From positions 4,069,918-4,133,917 of the forward strand of contig CP071065.1 of assembly GCA_017164015.1 (NCBI GenBank): DNA of 64,000 nt, given 5' to 3'. The notes under the pieces are model-generated. The model made no database searches. It was not told where the DNA came from and saw nothing but the letters and a program-made list of their open reading frames with translations. The stretch's first letter is position 1; each line of letters opens with the position of its first letter. The position numbers were made by a program, and so were the translations under genes. Source of the stretch: Nostoc sp. UHCC 0702. GTDB lineage: Bacteria > Cyanobacteriota > Cyanobacteriia > Cyanobacteriales > Nostocaceae. This document shows, one piece after another, positions 45,508 to 53,499 of the stretch.

Positions 45508-45918
45508 TTACCTTCGCCTATCTGTGTGGTGAATTTCGTCACTGACACTTAAGCGGTGTTGATACTCCTTAGCACGTATCCTTTGCTCTGAACGGGTTAG
45601 GGTCTCCCAGTCACCAAAATAATTAATATATGCTTCTAAGTCATTCGGCGAGAGGGACTTGTAAAAATTTCGCAGAGTACCACCGAAATTTTCAGGGTAG
45701 TTGGTTTTCAATTGCCGACGAAAGGATAAATATCCTACCCAATCACGAGCAGTGATCATGGCAGCCATAGCTCTCAGTATCTTTTCTTTTGGTAGTGGGG
45801 GGGTTGCTGTCATCATTCGGCGTTGCAATGTTTCATCCACTCTCAAGGATTCTAAGCTATGGTTCGGTTGCTGGTTGGTGGCATTGTCTTCGCTGTTGCT
45901 GGGTAATTTTTTACTCAT
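45508..45918 (-). CDS. Hypothetical protein of a plasmid-like operon
   Basis: 136 residues: a polar Asn/Gln-rich N-terminus (about 1-30) and then a basic helical region with KEKILRAMAAMITARDWVGY, YLSFRRQLKTNYPENFGGTL and DLEAYINYFGDWETLTRSEQ. The family is not recognised. Its ATG overlaps the stop of the upstream 60-residue frame (ATGA), and the CyRepA1-like gene follows after 29 bp. Confidence 0.6.
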   Translation of the reverse strand: MSKKLPSNSEDNATNQQPNHSLESLRVDETLQRRMMTATPPLPKEKILRAMAAMITARDWVGYLSFRRQLKTNYPENFGGTLRNFYKSLSPNDLEAYINYFGDWETLTRSEQRIRAKEYQHRLSVSDEIHHTDRRR

Positions 45919-46097
45919 GTGTAGATGGAGAAGTTGCGGCTAGAGTCGTTACAGATTAAGAATAAACAGCAGGGGCAATAGTTGCAGGCGTCAGTCAAAT
46001 GAGGGCGTTTCAATTCTCCCAAGGACTTCAAAACTGCCTGTGGTGCTTTTAGGTTGCCACTATTACGTAGCTTACTAATGCCGCTCACAGTTTGCAT
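45915..46097 (-). CDS. Possible small cysteine-containing protein
   Basis: 60 residues, basic, with a cysteine cluster near the C-terminus (CNYCPCCLFLIC). The only support is its four-base ATGA overlap with the next gene in a compact operon. No homologue is recognised and the start context is ordinary, so it could be spurious. Confidence 0.4.
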   Translation of the reverse strand: MQTVSGISKLRNSGNLKAPQAVLKSLGELKRPHLTDACNYCPCCLFLICNDSSRNFSIYT

Positions 46098-46150
46098 CTG
46101 CTGAAATCTGACTGAATCAAAGTAATTCAGTCGTTTTAGGTGGTCTATTC

Positions 46151-46729
46151 TTACAGTTTACTCTTCCGGCACAATTGACTGACAACTTGTTGTAGTTCCT
46201 GTGTCATCCAATGTGTATCTGTTTGCTGATACACTTGCACTAGTGATTGGTAGAACCACAAAGTTTTATCCTTACCACTACTAAACTCAGTCCAGATGAC
46301 ATCCCCATGTTGTCGCCAGTCTGCTAACAGTGATCTAGCATTATGCAATTTATCTGCCAAAGAGACTAATCGAACAGAAGGTGAAGCATGACGGAGTTTG
46401 GCAAGATAGCGGGTTTTGCGTTCTTGCCAAGGTGGTTTAGGTGGCGTATCCCACTCTGTACAACCATCAATAATTACTACAACCGTTTCCCCAAACCGTT
46501 GATGGATTTCTTCACGGGTAGGTTTGCCACCTTGGTCTTCGATACTATCATGCAATAGAGCTGCCATCGCTTCAGATTCTGTTCCGCCAGCTTCTATTAC
46601 CAAGGCAGCTACACTCAATAAGTGTGAAATGTAAGGAACGCCGCTAATTTTGCGTGTTTGATTGGCATGAAGGCGAGTTGCGTAGACTAAAGCTTGTTCA
46701 AATCGTTCGGTCAGTTTTGATGAGTTCAT
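46151..46729 (-). CDS. HD-domain phosphohydrolase
   Basis: 192 residues with the RelA/SpoT-type HD hydrolase motifs: RKISGVPYISHLLSVAAL (His), LLHDSIEDQGG (HD at about 59-60) and LADKLHNARSLLADWR (Asp). It resembles small (p)ppGpp hydrolase/MESH-like or related HD proteins of about 180-200 residues and lacks a synthetase domain. The substrate is inferred, not shown. It is followed upstream by a composite repeat. Confidence 0.85.
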   Translation of the reverse strand: MNSSKLTERFEQALVYATRLHANQTRKISGVPYISHLLSVAALVIEAGGTESEAMAALLHDSIEDQGGKPTREEIHQRFGETVVVIIDGCTEWDTPPKPPWQERKTRYLAKLRHASPSVRLVSLADKLHNARSLLADWRQHGDVIWTEFSSGKDKTLWFYQSLVQVYQQTDTHWMTQELQQVVSQLCRKSKL

Positions 46730-46788
46730 AGTTGTGTCAACCGATTTTGGATTTTGGATTTACGATTTTGGATTAACCCCATTGGTGG

Positions 46789-46943
46789 GACTGGGGACTG
46801 GGAAAACATTCTAACGTTTCGGCTTCGCTCAACGTTAGCCTGAGCGCAGTCGAAGGCTAAAATTTGCTGTGGGTAAAGCAAGTTCCATAATTTTTCGGCT
46901 TTAAAGCCAATACCCAGTCCCTAATCACCAGTCCCCAGTCCCT
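46789..46943. repeat. GGGGACT repeat element interrupted by another repeat
   Basis: GGACTGGGAAAACATTCTA and AAATTTGCTGTGGGTAAAGC correspond to the uninterrupted copy at 40425-40475. Between them lies a 46-base insertion (46814-46859) containing GGCTTCGCTCAACGTTAGCC and TGAGCGCAGTCGAAGG. The trinucleotide CTA occurs on both sides. Confidence 0.85.
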
Positions 46944-46944
46944 T

Positions 46945-48327
46945 TTAATTTTGATAAAGCTGAAATTGAGTGGCGATATCAGCAGCAAAGCTTTGCCGTA
47001 AATCCCAAGGTGTCAAGACTTCCACTTTCGGTTGCCATGCTCTTAAACGCATGACTACATTGTTATCTCTGTGCTGATTATCTTGATAGCGGATAAGTGC
47101 TTGATAGTAAGCATCTTTTGGGGAACGGTTGGCAAGAACTTTTAGTAAAGCCTGCTGTTGTTGAGGTTGTTTAATTTCACGTTTAATTAAACGCTTTGCT
47201 TCCTTGTAAGTAATTTCTTTAAAAGTCTCGTGACGTTCAGTATTTTTAACGTAGCGATCGCAAAATTCCCTTTCAAATCGCAACAACATCAATTGCACAG
47301 GTAAGTAGAAATCAAACCCCCAAGCTTTAGACATTTCTAAAGCAATATCATCTGGGCTAGGCAAGGATGGCTTTTGATAGTGCTGTTGTAAATTTGAGGG
47401 TAGCTTAGGATTTGTCCAATCGAGAGGAATCATCTTTACAATGCGGTCAAGGCGAAAGTTATACCAGTCACTCTGTTTTTGAGGACTTTCGCCATAGGCA
47501 CATAGATAAACTGCTCTCTGAACGTAGTAAATACATACTGGGAAAATAATGCAATCAACTTTATCCCCAATCTTGGCACTACTGTAAGTCAGTTTGATTG
47601 GTGGAACTGGAGTTTTTGCCCAAAGTTGTCTTAATTCATCTTGCCAATCTTCAACCGCGTCTAAGGTACTACGGGGAATTACATAATCGAGTTTCAAAAA
47701 AAAGCGTTGCACGCCATTGATTTTTTGCGAATGATTTTCGGCAATTGTGATCAAATCTTCATGTATGAAGTTCAATTCATAAGCACCGACTTTAGCAGTA
47801 GTTCCTTGATCTGTAGTAACTTGAGGATGTGGTGGAAACTCGCGCACCCGATAGTATTTTTGGTTTTTATACACAAGCCAACCTAGTTTTGCTAGAGTTT
47901 CCAAGTCAGCTTGCAAAGAACGACGAGTGACACCAAACAATCTTTGTTTTAATATTTCGCTCAATTGAGATTTTTTTATACCAGTGTGAGACAGTAATAA
48001 TTCTTGCCACTGGCTAGGAACAATTCGTGTTTTTTTATTGAATAACCACTCGGCTGTGGTTTTGGCGCAAAGACAATGAGAGTCATGTATATCAGGGATT
48101 TCTTCTCCTTTAGGATGTGTGGGACTGAAGAATGCATTCCGCCAGTCTGCATAAGAGAAACAATCGTCTAAAATTACACGCTCAAGATTGTCACCATAGA
48201 GCGATCGCAACCATACCCACAAACGTATTGCTCGCGGTAGGTTTTGCTTGAGCGAACCGCGTGCTAACCACTGCAATAGTCCAACCTGGGGAACATCCTG
48301 AAAAACTAGTTCATACACTAGGCGCAT
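46945..48327 (-). CDS. TIGR03985-family CRISPR-associated protein, WYL-type regulator
   Basis: 460 residues, matching the TIGR03985 family seen only beside type III CRISPR loci, mainly in cyanobacteria. The N-terminal part has a winged-helix-like region (SEILKQRLFGVTRRSLQADL ETLAKLGWL-type). The middle resembles a WYL ligand-binding domain (YYVQRAVYLCAYGESPQKQS, DWYNFRLDRIVKMIPLDW). It is divergent from csx3 across a 91-bp spacer, the classic layout for a regulator controlling the interference operon. The regulatory role is inferred. Confidence 0.82.
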   Translation of the reverse strand: MRLVYELVFQDVPQVGLLQWLARGSLKQNLPRAIRLWVWLRSLYGDNLERVILDDCFSYADWRNAFFSPTHPKGEEIPDIHDSHCLCAKTTAEWLFNKKTRIVPSQWQELLLSHTGIKKSQLSEILKQRLFGVTRRSLQADLETLAKLGWLVYKNQKYYRVREFPPHPQVTTDQGTTAKVGAYELNFIHEDLITIAENHSQKINGVQRFFLKLDYVIPRSTLDAVEDWQDELRQLWAKTPVPPIKLTYSSAKIGDKVDCIIFPVCIYYVQRAVYLCAYGESPQKQSDWYNFRLDRIVKMIPLDWTNPKLPSNLQQHYQKPSLPSPDDIALEMSKAWGFDFYLPVQLMLLRFEREFCDRYVKNTERHETFKEITYKEAKRLIKREIKQPQQQQALLKVLANRSPKDAYYQALIRYQDNQHRDNNVVMRLRAWQPKVEVLTPWDLRQSFAADIATQFQLYQN

Positions 48328-48418
48328 CTCGATAAATATATTTCATAAGATACAGCCTTTTGGAAGGCACTTCTTCCAAGTGCTTGTATGATGTAGCAAT
48401 CAAATGAGGTGAAAAATC
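48328..48418. promoter_or_regulatory. Divergent promoter region of the CRISPR locus
   Basis: 91 bp separate the TIGR03985 regulator and csx3. It contains the partial dyad GGAAGGCACTTCTTCCAAGT at 48362-48381 (GGAAG and CTTCC arms), a candidate operator. I cannot place -10 and -35 boxes with confidence. Confidence 0.4.
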
Positions 48419-48724
48419 ATGACTACGTACAAAATTGAGCTAAAAGAGGGAATTTTACGAGTTAATTTTGGCGAACCTGCCCAAAATGACCAAATTGTCA
48501 AGGATGCAGCAGCCAGGTTAGAGGAAATGGCGGCATCAGGAGAATTGACGGGAGGGCCGTTACTCAAAATTAACGGCCCGATTTCTATACCTGTAGCATT
48601 TGTTCTAGCCCATAAACTTGCTCATATCTACGGAGCAGTTGCTTTTTACGATCCTAAATTAGGTAAATATGTGATTTCTATCACACACAATCCAAGGTAT
48701 AAACTGGCAGACTTGATTGATTGA
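48419..48724 (+). CDS. csx3: Csx3 ring nuclease
   Basis: 101 residues, the whole Csx3 fold: YKIELKEGILRVNFGEPAQN, DQIVKDAAARLEEMAASGEL, LLKINGPISIPVAFVLAHKL and the C-terminal YVISITHNPRYKLADLID. Csx3 (Crn3) cleaves cyclic tetra-adenylate as a tetramer and so switches off type III signalling. The family's likely catalytic His and Asp positions are present: HKLAH, FYDPKLG and THNP. It is the first gene of the plus-strand operon, followed after 60 bp by a Csx3-AAA fusion. Confidence 0.92.
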   Translation: MTTYKIELKEGILRVNFGEPAQNDQIVKDAAARLEEMAASGELTGGPLLKINGPISIPVAFVLAHKLAHIYGAVAFYDPKLGKYVISITHNPRYKLADLID

Positions 48725-48784
48725 TATTTGATGGACTAAAGCAGCCAAAGTTTTAAGCCAAGTAATTATCAGGTACTTTAATCC

Positions 48785-49702
48785 ATGAGTATTTATCACA
48801 TTGATTTAGAAGGTGACATCTTAAAAGTAAGATTTGGCAGTACGCAAGTCACTGGTGACATAATTGTTCGCAATGTAGCAGCAAAGTTAGATGAGATGAT
48901 TGCTTCAGGGGAATTACCAGGAGGTTCCCTAATTAAAATTAATGGACGTGTATCAATATTAGCTAGTCAAGTATTAGCTGATAAATTATCGAAATTGTAT
49001 GATGCGATCGCGGTGTTTGATCCGAAGATTGGCGATAAGGGGTTGGATAGGTATGTAATCACCATCAGTAAAGACCCGAAGTATGTAGTAGGCGATACTT
49101 TAGATCAAGTGCGATCGCAGCAACCATCAAGCATCAAAGTTGTACTCTGTGGATTCGCCAACACTGGTAAAACTTGCTTTCGCGATGGTTTAAAACAAGC
49201 CCTATTGCAGATTCCCCATGCGCCAGAATCATACTTTATTTCTGGTTGTCCTGATGGCGATGGTTCCTGGTACAGCGAAACAGCACGTCGCGATCCTGAT
49301 TTAGCAACTCAGTTAAAAACACAATACAAAGCTGGATTTACCCCGGAGTTCGCCAAACTAAAGGCGCAAGAGGTCAGAAGTATCAATACATCGATATTTG
49401 TCTTTGATGTTGGGGGAAAAATCTCCGACGAGAACCGCTTGATTATGGCGGAAGCTACTCATGCGGTGATTTTAGTTAAAGATGAGGCTGAGATTGCAGC
49501 TTGGAAAGAGTTATGTGAATCCTTGATGTTGCAAGTAATAGCAATTATTTTTAGCGACTTGTTAGGGATAGAGGATGTCATCGAGTCAGAAACGCCGATT
49601 TTACGCGGTAGGGTGCATAGATTACAACGAGGTGAGGATGTGTCACAGCGATTAATAGTGCAGGCGTTAGCACGGTTGTTGGTGGGGTTGAGTGGAGAGT
49701 AA
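48785..49702 (+). CDS. Csx3-AAA fusion protein
   Basis: 305 residues. Residues 1 to about 110 are a Csx3 domain (YHIDLEGDILKVRFGSTQVT, SLIKINGRVSILASQVLADK, GLDRYVITISKDPKYVVGD). From about 118 there is a P-loop domain with Walker A VVLCGFANTGKTCFRDGLKQ and SIFVFDVGGKISDENR. This fusion is known from cyanobacterial type III loci; the AAA part may gate or couple the ring nuclease to another process. Compared with the neighbouring Csx3, the His positions read LADKLSK and SKDP, so the nuclease site looks altered. Confidence 0.88.
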   Translation: MSIYHIDLEGDILKVRFGSTQVTGDIIVRNVAAKLDEMIASGELPGGSLIKINGRVSILASQVLADKLSKLYDAIAVFDPKIGDKGLDRYVITISKDPKYVVGDTLDQVRSQQPSSIKVVLCGFANTGKTCFRDGLKQALLQIPHAPESYFISGCPDGDGSWYSETARRDPDLATQLKTQYKAGFTPEFAKLKAQEVRSINTSIFVFDVGGKISDENRLIMAEATHAVILVKDEAEIAAWKELCESLMLQVIAIIFSDLLGIEDVIESETPILRGRVHRLQRGEDVSQRLIVQALARLLVGLSGE

Positions 49703-49788
49703 GAGAGGGAGCGATCGCTTTTTACACACCTGTATTTTGATCATCTTGTTCAAATAAATTTCAAACAAATATTCAGGAGTTTTCAAAG

Positions 49789-51126
49789 ATGAATACAACA
49801 GATCCTTTTAAAGACCATAAAACTAAACATCTTTTCTTGTTGATAGGTGAAAACCCACTTCCTAATTATGTGGCTGCAATGAAGCTATTAGATAAGGGAG
49901 GCACAGCATATCTTGTTTATACTAATCAAACAAAATCTCAAAAAGATAGATTAACACAAGCGTTAAAAAACAAAGGATTTAATGTTAAACCAGTAGCTTT
50001 AGATAAAGACCAGACAGAGAATAATAAATCTAACGCCTATAAAATTTATAACGAAGTTCACAAATATGCAAGTTCAATACCACTGTATGAAAGAATTGGA
50101 CTACATTACACAGGTGGAACAAATACAATGGCTGTTCACGCTTATCGAGCGATATTTGAATTAAATACAAAAAGAAACGATACCGTCTTTAGCTATCTTG
50201 ACGCAAGCACTTTAGAAATATTTGTAGATACTTCAGAACCAGAACCTTTTCATAGAGGTGTTGAGCTTGAAGTTTCTCTAGAGCAGCTATTTAAGCTTCA
50301 TAATTATGAGTTTCAAAAAGGTAAACAGCCACTTTCACAGCCAATTTTACCAGATGCAGCAGCCGAATTTGTGAGGATTTATCAAAATGAAGAAATAGCA
50401 CAAATTTGGAGGAGCTGGTCTAATACACATCTTGATAGAAACTCTGGAGAGCTAAAAAATGCGATAGATTCAAATACAGGTCGGTGGAAATCAGAGGACG
50501 ACCTTTCAAAATTACACTTAAGTTTATCAAAGTTAGATACAGAATTTATTAATGTTTTAGTTAATTATTTAGATGCTTCTCGTCAACTTAATAAACTTTC
50601 AATAAGTGTTACTAAAAATAAAGGATTCAAAAGTTATAAACAAGTTTGTCAGTGGTTAGGTGGTATTTGGTTAGAGCATTATGTGCTTAGTCAAGTTCAA
50701 GAGATAACTAAGGATGAAAAATATAGCTATCTAAACATTGGCGAAAGTCAGATGAATTTTGAAATGGTGATAAAAAAAGAAAAAATTTATGAAGATGTCA
50801 CATTTGAATTTGACGTTGCTTTCATGAGAAATTATCAGTTATTTGCTATTTCCTGCACAACAAGCAAAGACCCTAAAGAGTGTAAATTAAAATTATTTGA
50901 AGCATATATTAGAGCAAAACAATTAGGTGGTGATGAAGCTAGAGTAGCTCTAGTTTGCTGTTGTGATAATGATCCAAATAAAGAGCAATCAATAGATAAA
51001 TATCTTAAAAATCAACTTGAAGGGGCAGTAAGTAATCCTAAAATAGCAGTATTTGTGAGGGAAGATTTACCAGAATTAAAAACGAAAATTGCCAGTTGGG
51101 TTAAGAACAATAAAGGTGAATCATGA
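49789..51126 (+). CDS. CARF-domain nuclease, Card1/Can2-like (DUF1887)
   Basis: 445 residues. The N-terminal CARF domain (HLFLLIGENPLPNYVAAMKL, then HYTGGTNTMAVHAYRAI) binds cyclic oligoadenylate. The C-terminal region (KQVCQWLGGIWLEHYVLSQV, then FEFDVAFMRNYQLFAISCTT) is the PD-(D/E)XK nuclease of the DUF1887 family. In Card1 this nicks DNA and cleaves RNA when activated by cA4. Here the second catalytic position, usually ExK, reads SCT; KLKLFEAYIRAKQLGGDEAR follows. Its stop overlaps cas10 by 4 bases. It is the probable effector of this locus. Confidence 0.85.
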   Translation: MNTTDPFKDHKTKHLFLLIGENPLPNYVAAMKLLDKGGTAYLVYTNQTKSQKDRLTQALKNKGFNVKPVALDKDQTENNKSNAYKIYNEVHKYASSIPLYERIGLHYTGGTNTMAVHAYRAIFELNTKRNDTVFSYLDASTLEIFVDTSEPEPFHRGVELEVSLEQLFKLHNYEFQKGKQPLSQPILPDAAAEFVRIYQNEEIAQIWRSWSNTHLDRNSGELKNAIDSNTGRWKSEDDLSKLHLSLSKLDTEFINVLVNYLDASRQLNKLSISVTKNKGFKSYKQVCQWLGGIWLEHYVLSQVQEITKDEKYSYLNIGESQMNFEMVIKKEKIYEDVTFEFDVAFMRNYQLFAISCTTSKDPKECKLKLFEAYIRAKQLGGDEARVALVCCCDNDPNKEQSIDKYLKNQLEGAVSNPKIAVFVREDLPELKTKIASWVKNNKGES

Positions 51127-52799
51127 ATAAATTAACTATTACAGTTGTAGATACTACTGGTATTCAGGACTATGTTTTTAGTAGTAACCGATTGAGTGAA
51201 AATATCGGTGCATCATATTTAGTATCTCAGGCTACTAAAGAATGGGTTGAAAAAGCTTTACAAATTTTAGAAAAAGAATTCAACCAAAAAGTTCATATTC
51301 CTACGTGTAACTCATTGCACGAAGTTCATATTGGTAATCAAAATGTAGCCGCCGAAATAATTTATACAGGAGGTGGTAATGCAGTTTTAATTTTTGCTAA
51401 TTTTCAATATGCTAAACTCTTTACTGAAATTCTGAGTAAGCAAGTTTTACAAGATGCGCCTGGTTTAAATATTGTGATTGCTCACTATCAAGATTTTGAA
51501 CTTGGAAAAAGGACTTTCAAAGAAAAACTCAATCATATTCTAGAAAAAGAATTAGCTAAAAAGAAACGACACAGAATTGCTTCTGTACCTTTATTGGGTT
51601 TAGGAGTCACAGCTACTTGTCAGTCAACTCAACTACCAGCAGTTGATACTAGCGAGAAATACACCAGAAAAGATGAGGAGGATATCTATTTAATTTCTAG
51701 AGAATCTAAAGCGAAGTTAAAAGCAGTTACTCATGCAAATGAAAGATTAATCAAAGAATTTGAAGAAGTTTTTAACGCAGAGATTTACGATTTTCCTTAT
51801 AGAACAGACTATTTAGGACGTTCAGAAGGTGATTCTAGTTATGTTGCTATTGTTCATGCAGATGGTAACGGAATGGGAAATCGCTTTCAAAAATGCGGGG
51901 AAAGTAAATCAGATAAAGAAGCAATTATTGATATGCGTCAATTATCTTGTGATGTTCAAAAAGCCGGGATATCAGCACTCAGGAAAGTTGTAGAAATAGT
52001 TTCTAATTCTATAGAAAATGGAGAAGTTATAGGTGCTATTGCTAAATTTGCTTTAAAAAAATCTAAAAATGGTAAATTTTACTTTCCTTTTCGTCCCTTA
52101 GTATTTGGTGGTGATGATGTTATTTTTGTATGTGATGGCAGATTAGGACTAGAATTAGCAGCAATTTATCTGAGAGAATTTGAAAATCAACAAGTTTCTG
52201 ATCCTAAAAAATTAACTGCTCGTGCTGGAGTGTGTATTGTAAAAACTCATTATCCATTCGCTAGAGCCTACCAAATTGTTGAGGATTTATATAAAGAAGC
52301 TAAAAAGTTTATTCGTGAAGAAAGAGAAAGATTATGTGAAGAAGATTACTACTGTTCTACCCTTGATTGGCACTTTGCCACTAGTGGTTTGATTGGTTCA
52401 CTTGCAGATATTCGTAAACGAGAATATCAAGTTGCCGCAGGTGATTTGACCATGCGACCAATACGCCTAAAAGACCATGATATAGATGATGAGCAATGGC
52501 GTACTTGGTCTAATTTCATTAATTTAGTTCAGCATTTTAATGGTCAATTTGATCATGTAGAAAGTAACGAATCTTGGAAAGAGCATCGTAATAAAGTAAT
52601 TGCTTTACGAGAAGTTCTTCGTGAGGGTTCTAATCAAACTAAACAGTTTACGAATGCTTATGGAATCAAAGTTTTGCCACCTCTATCACAATTGGATAAT
52701 TTAGAAAATTCAGGTTGGTTTGACAATCGTTGTGTTTATTTTGATGCTATTGAAGCACTAAATTTTTATATTGGCTTGAAAGGTAATACTAATGAGTAA
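51123..52799 (+). CDS. cas10: Type III-D Cas10, HD-less, with GGDD cyclase motif
   Basis: 558 residues. It lacks the N-terminal HD nuclease of long Cas10 proteins and opens directly with a palm-like domain (DTTGIQDYVFSSNRLSENIG). A first palm motif is SYVAIVHADGNGMGNRF (about 240); the cyclase motif is FGGDDVIFVCDG (about 328). It therefore likely synthesises cyclic oligoadenylate but has no DNase of its own. It overlaps the CARF nuclease by 4 bases and the next Cas7 by 8. Short Cas10 fits subtype III-D. Confidence 0.92.
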   Translation: MNKLTITVVDTTGIQDYVFSSNRLSENIGASYLVSQATKEWVEKALQILEKEFNQKVHIPTCNSLHEVHIGNQNVAAEIIYTGGGNAVLIFANFQYAKLFTEILSKQVLQDAPGLNIVIAHYQDFELGKRTFKEKLNHILEKELAKKKRHRIASVPLLGLGVTATCQSTQLPAVDTSEKYTRKDEEDIYLISRESKAKLKAVTHANERLIKEFEEVFNAEIYDFPYRTDYLGRSEGDSSYVAIVHADGNGMGNRFQKCGESKSDKEAIIDMRQLSCDVQKAGISALRKVVEIVSNSIENGEVIGAIAKFALKKSKNGKFYFPFRPLVFGGDDVIFVCDGRLGLELAAIYLREFENQQVSDPKKLTARAGVCIVKTHYPFARAYQIVEDLYKEAKKFIREERERLCEEDYYCSTLDWHFATSGLIGSLADIRKREYQVAAGDLTMRPIRLKDHDIDDEQWRTWSNFINLVQHFNGQFDHVESNESWKEHRNKVIALREVLREGSNQTKQFTNAYGIKVLPPLSQLDNLENSGWFDNRCVYFDAIEALNFYIGLKGNTNE

Positions 52800-53499
52800 T
52801 GAATTACAACTAAAAATTAAACTATTGAGTGATACAACTTTCGGTAGAGGTGATGGTGTTGCTGGTTTAATTGACCAAGAAGTTGAACATGATGATTGTG
52901 GTTTTCCTTATTTAAGAGGACGCACCTTAAAAGGTTTATTAAGTGAAGAGTGTGATAACTTAATTGTATTGTTAAAAGATGATATTTTCAAACATTGGAT
53001 AGATGTAAGAAATAAACTGTTTGGTGTTCCTGGTAGTGTGTTAGAAACGATGTCAATTATGCACGTTGGTGATGCTTGTCTGCCAGATAAATTACGACAA
53101 GTTGTTGCTATTCAAATGCAGAAAGAGAAAGAAGCTAATCAAAAATCAGCTTTAACACCAACAGATATACTAAATTCACTAACAACCATTCGCCGTCAAA
53201 CAGCAATTAATTCAGAGAGTGGTTCATCTGATAAAGGAAGTTTACGTTCTGCTCGTGTTTTAATACGCGATATTAACACTCAGCCTCGTTTTACTGCTAA
53301 TTTGTTTTTTGATCAAGAACTAACAGCAGATATGAAATCACTGTTAGTAGTGGGAGTTTTAGCACTACGCCATCTTGGTAGTGGACGTAACCGAGGCCGT
53401 GGTCATGTTCAATGTAGTTTATATGATGCTCAAAAAAACAATCTTACTCAAGTTAAAGATATATTACATCGTTTTGGAACTATTGAAGGTGATAAATAA
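52792..53499 (+). CDS. Cas7-type RAMP protein of type III-D
   Basis: 235 residues, a single RAMP domain: LKIKLLSDTTFGRGDGVAGL, IDQEVEHDDCGFPYLRGRTL KGLL-type and the glycine-rich C-terminal LRHLGSGRNRGRGHVQC. In the Cas7/Csm3 family an Asp in the first loop (region DQEVEHDD) cleaves target RNA. It overlaps cas10 and is followed directly by the Csx10-like gene. The exact backbone position is unknown. Confidence 0.85.
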   Translation: MSNELQLKIKLLSDTTFGRGDGVAGLIDQEVEHDDCGFPYLRGRTLKGLLSEECDNLIVLLKDDIFKHWIDVRNKLFGVPGSVLETMSIMHVGDACLPDKLRQVVAIQMQKEKEANQKSALTPTDILNSLTTIRRQTAINSESGSSDKGSLRSARVLIRDINTQPRFTANLFFDQELTADMKSLLVVGVLALRHLGSGRNRGRGHVQCSLYDAQKNNLTQVKDILHRFGTIEGDK

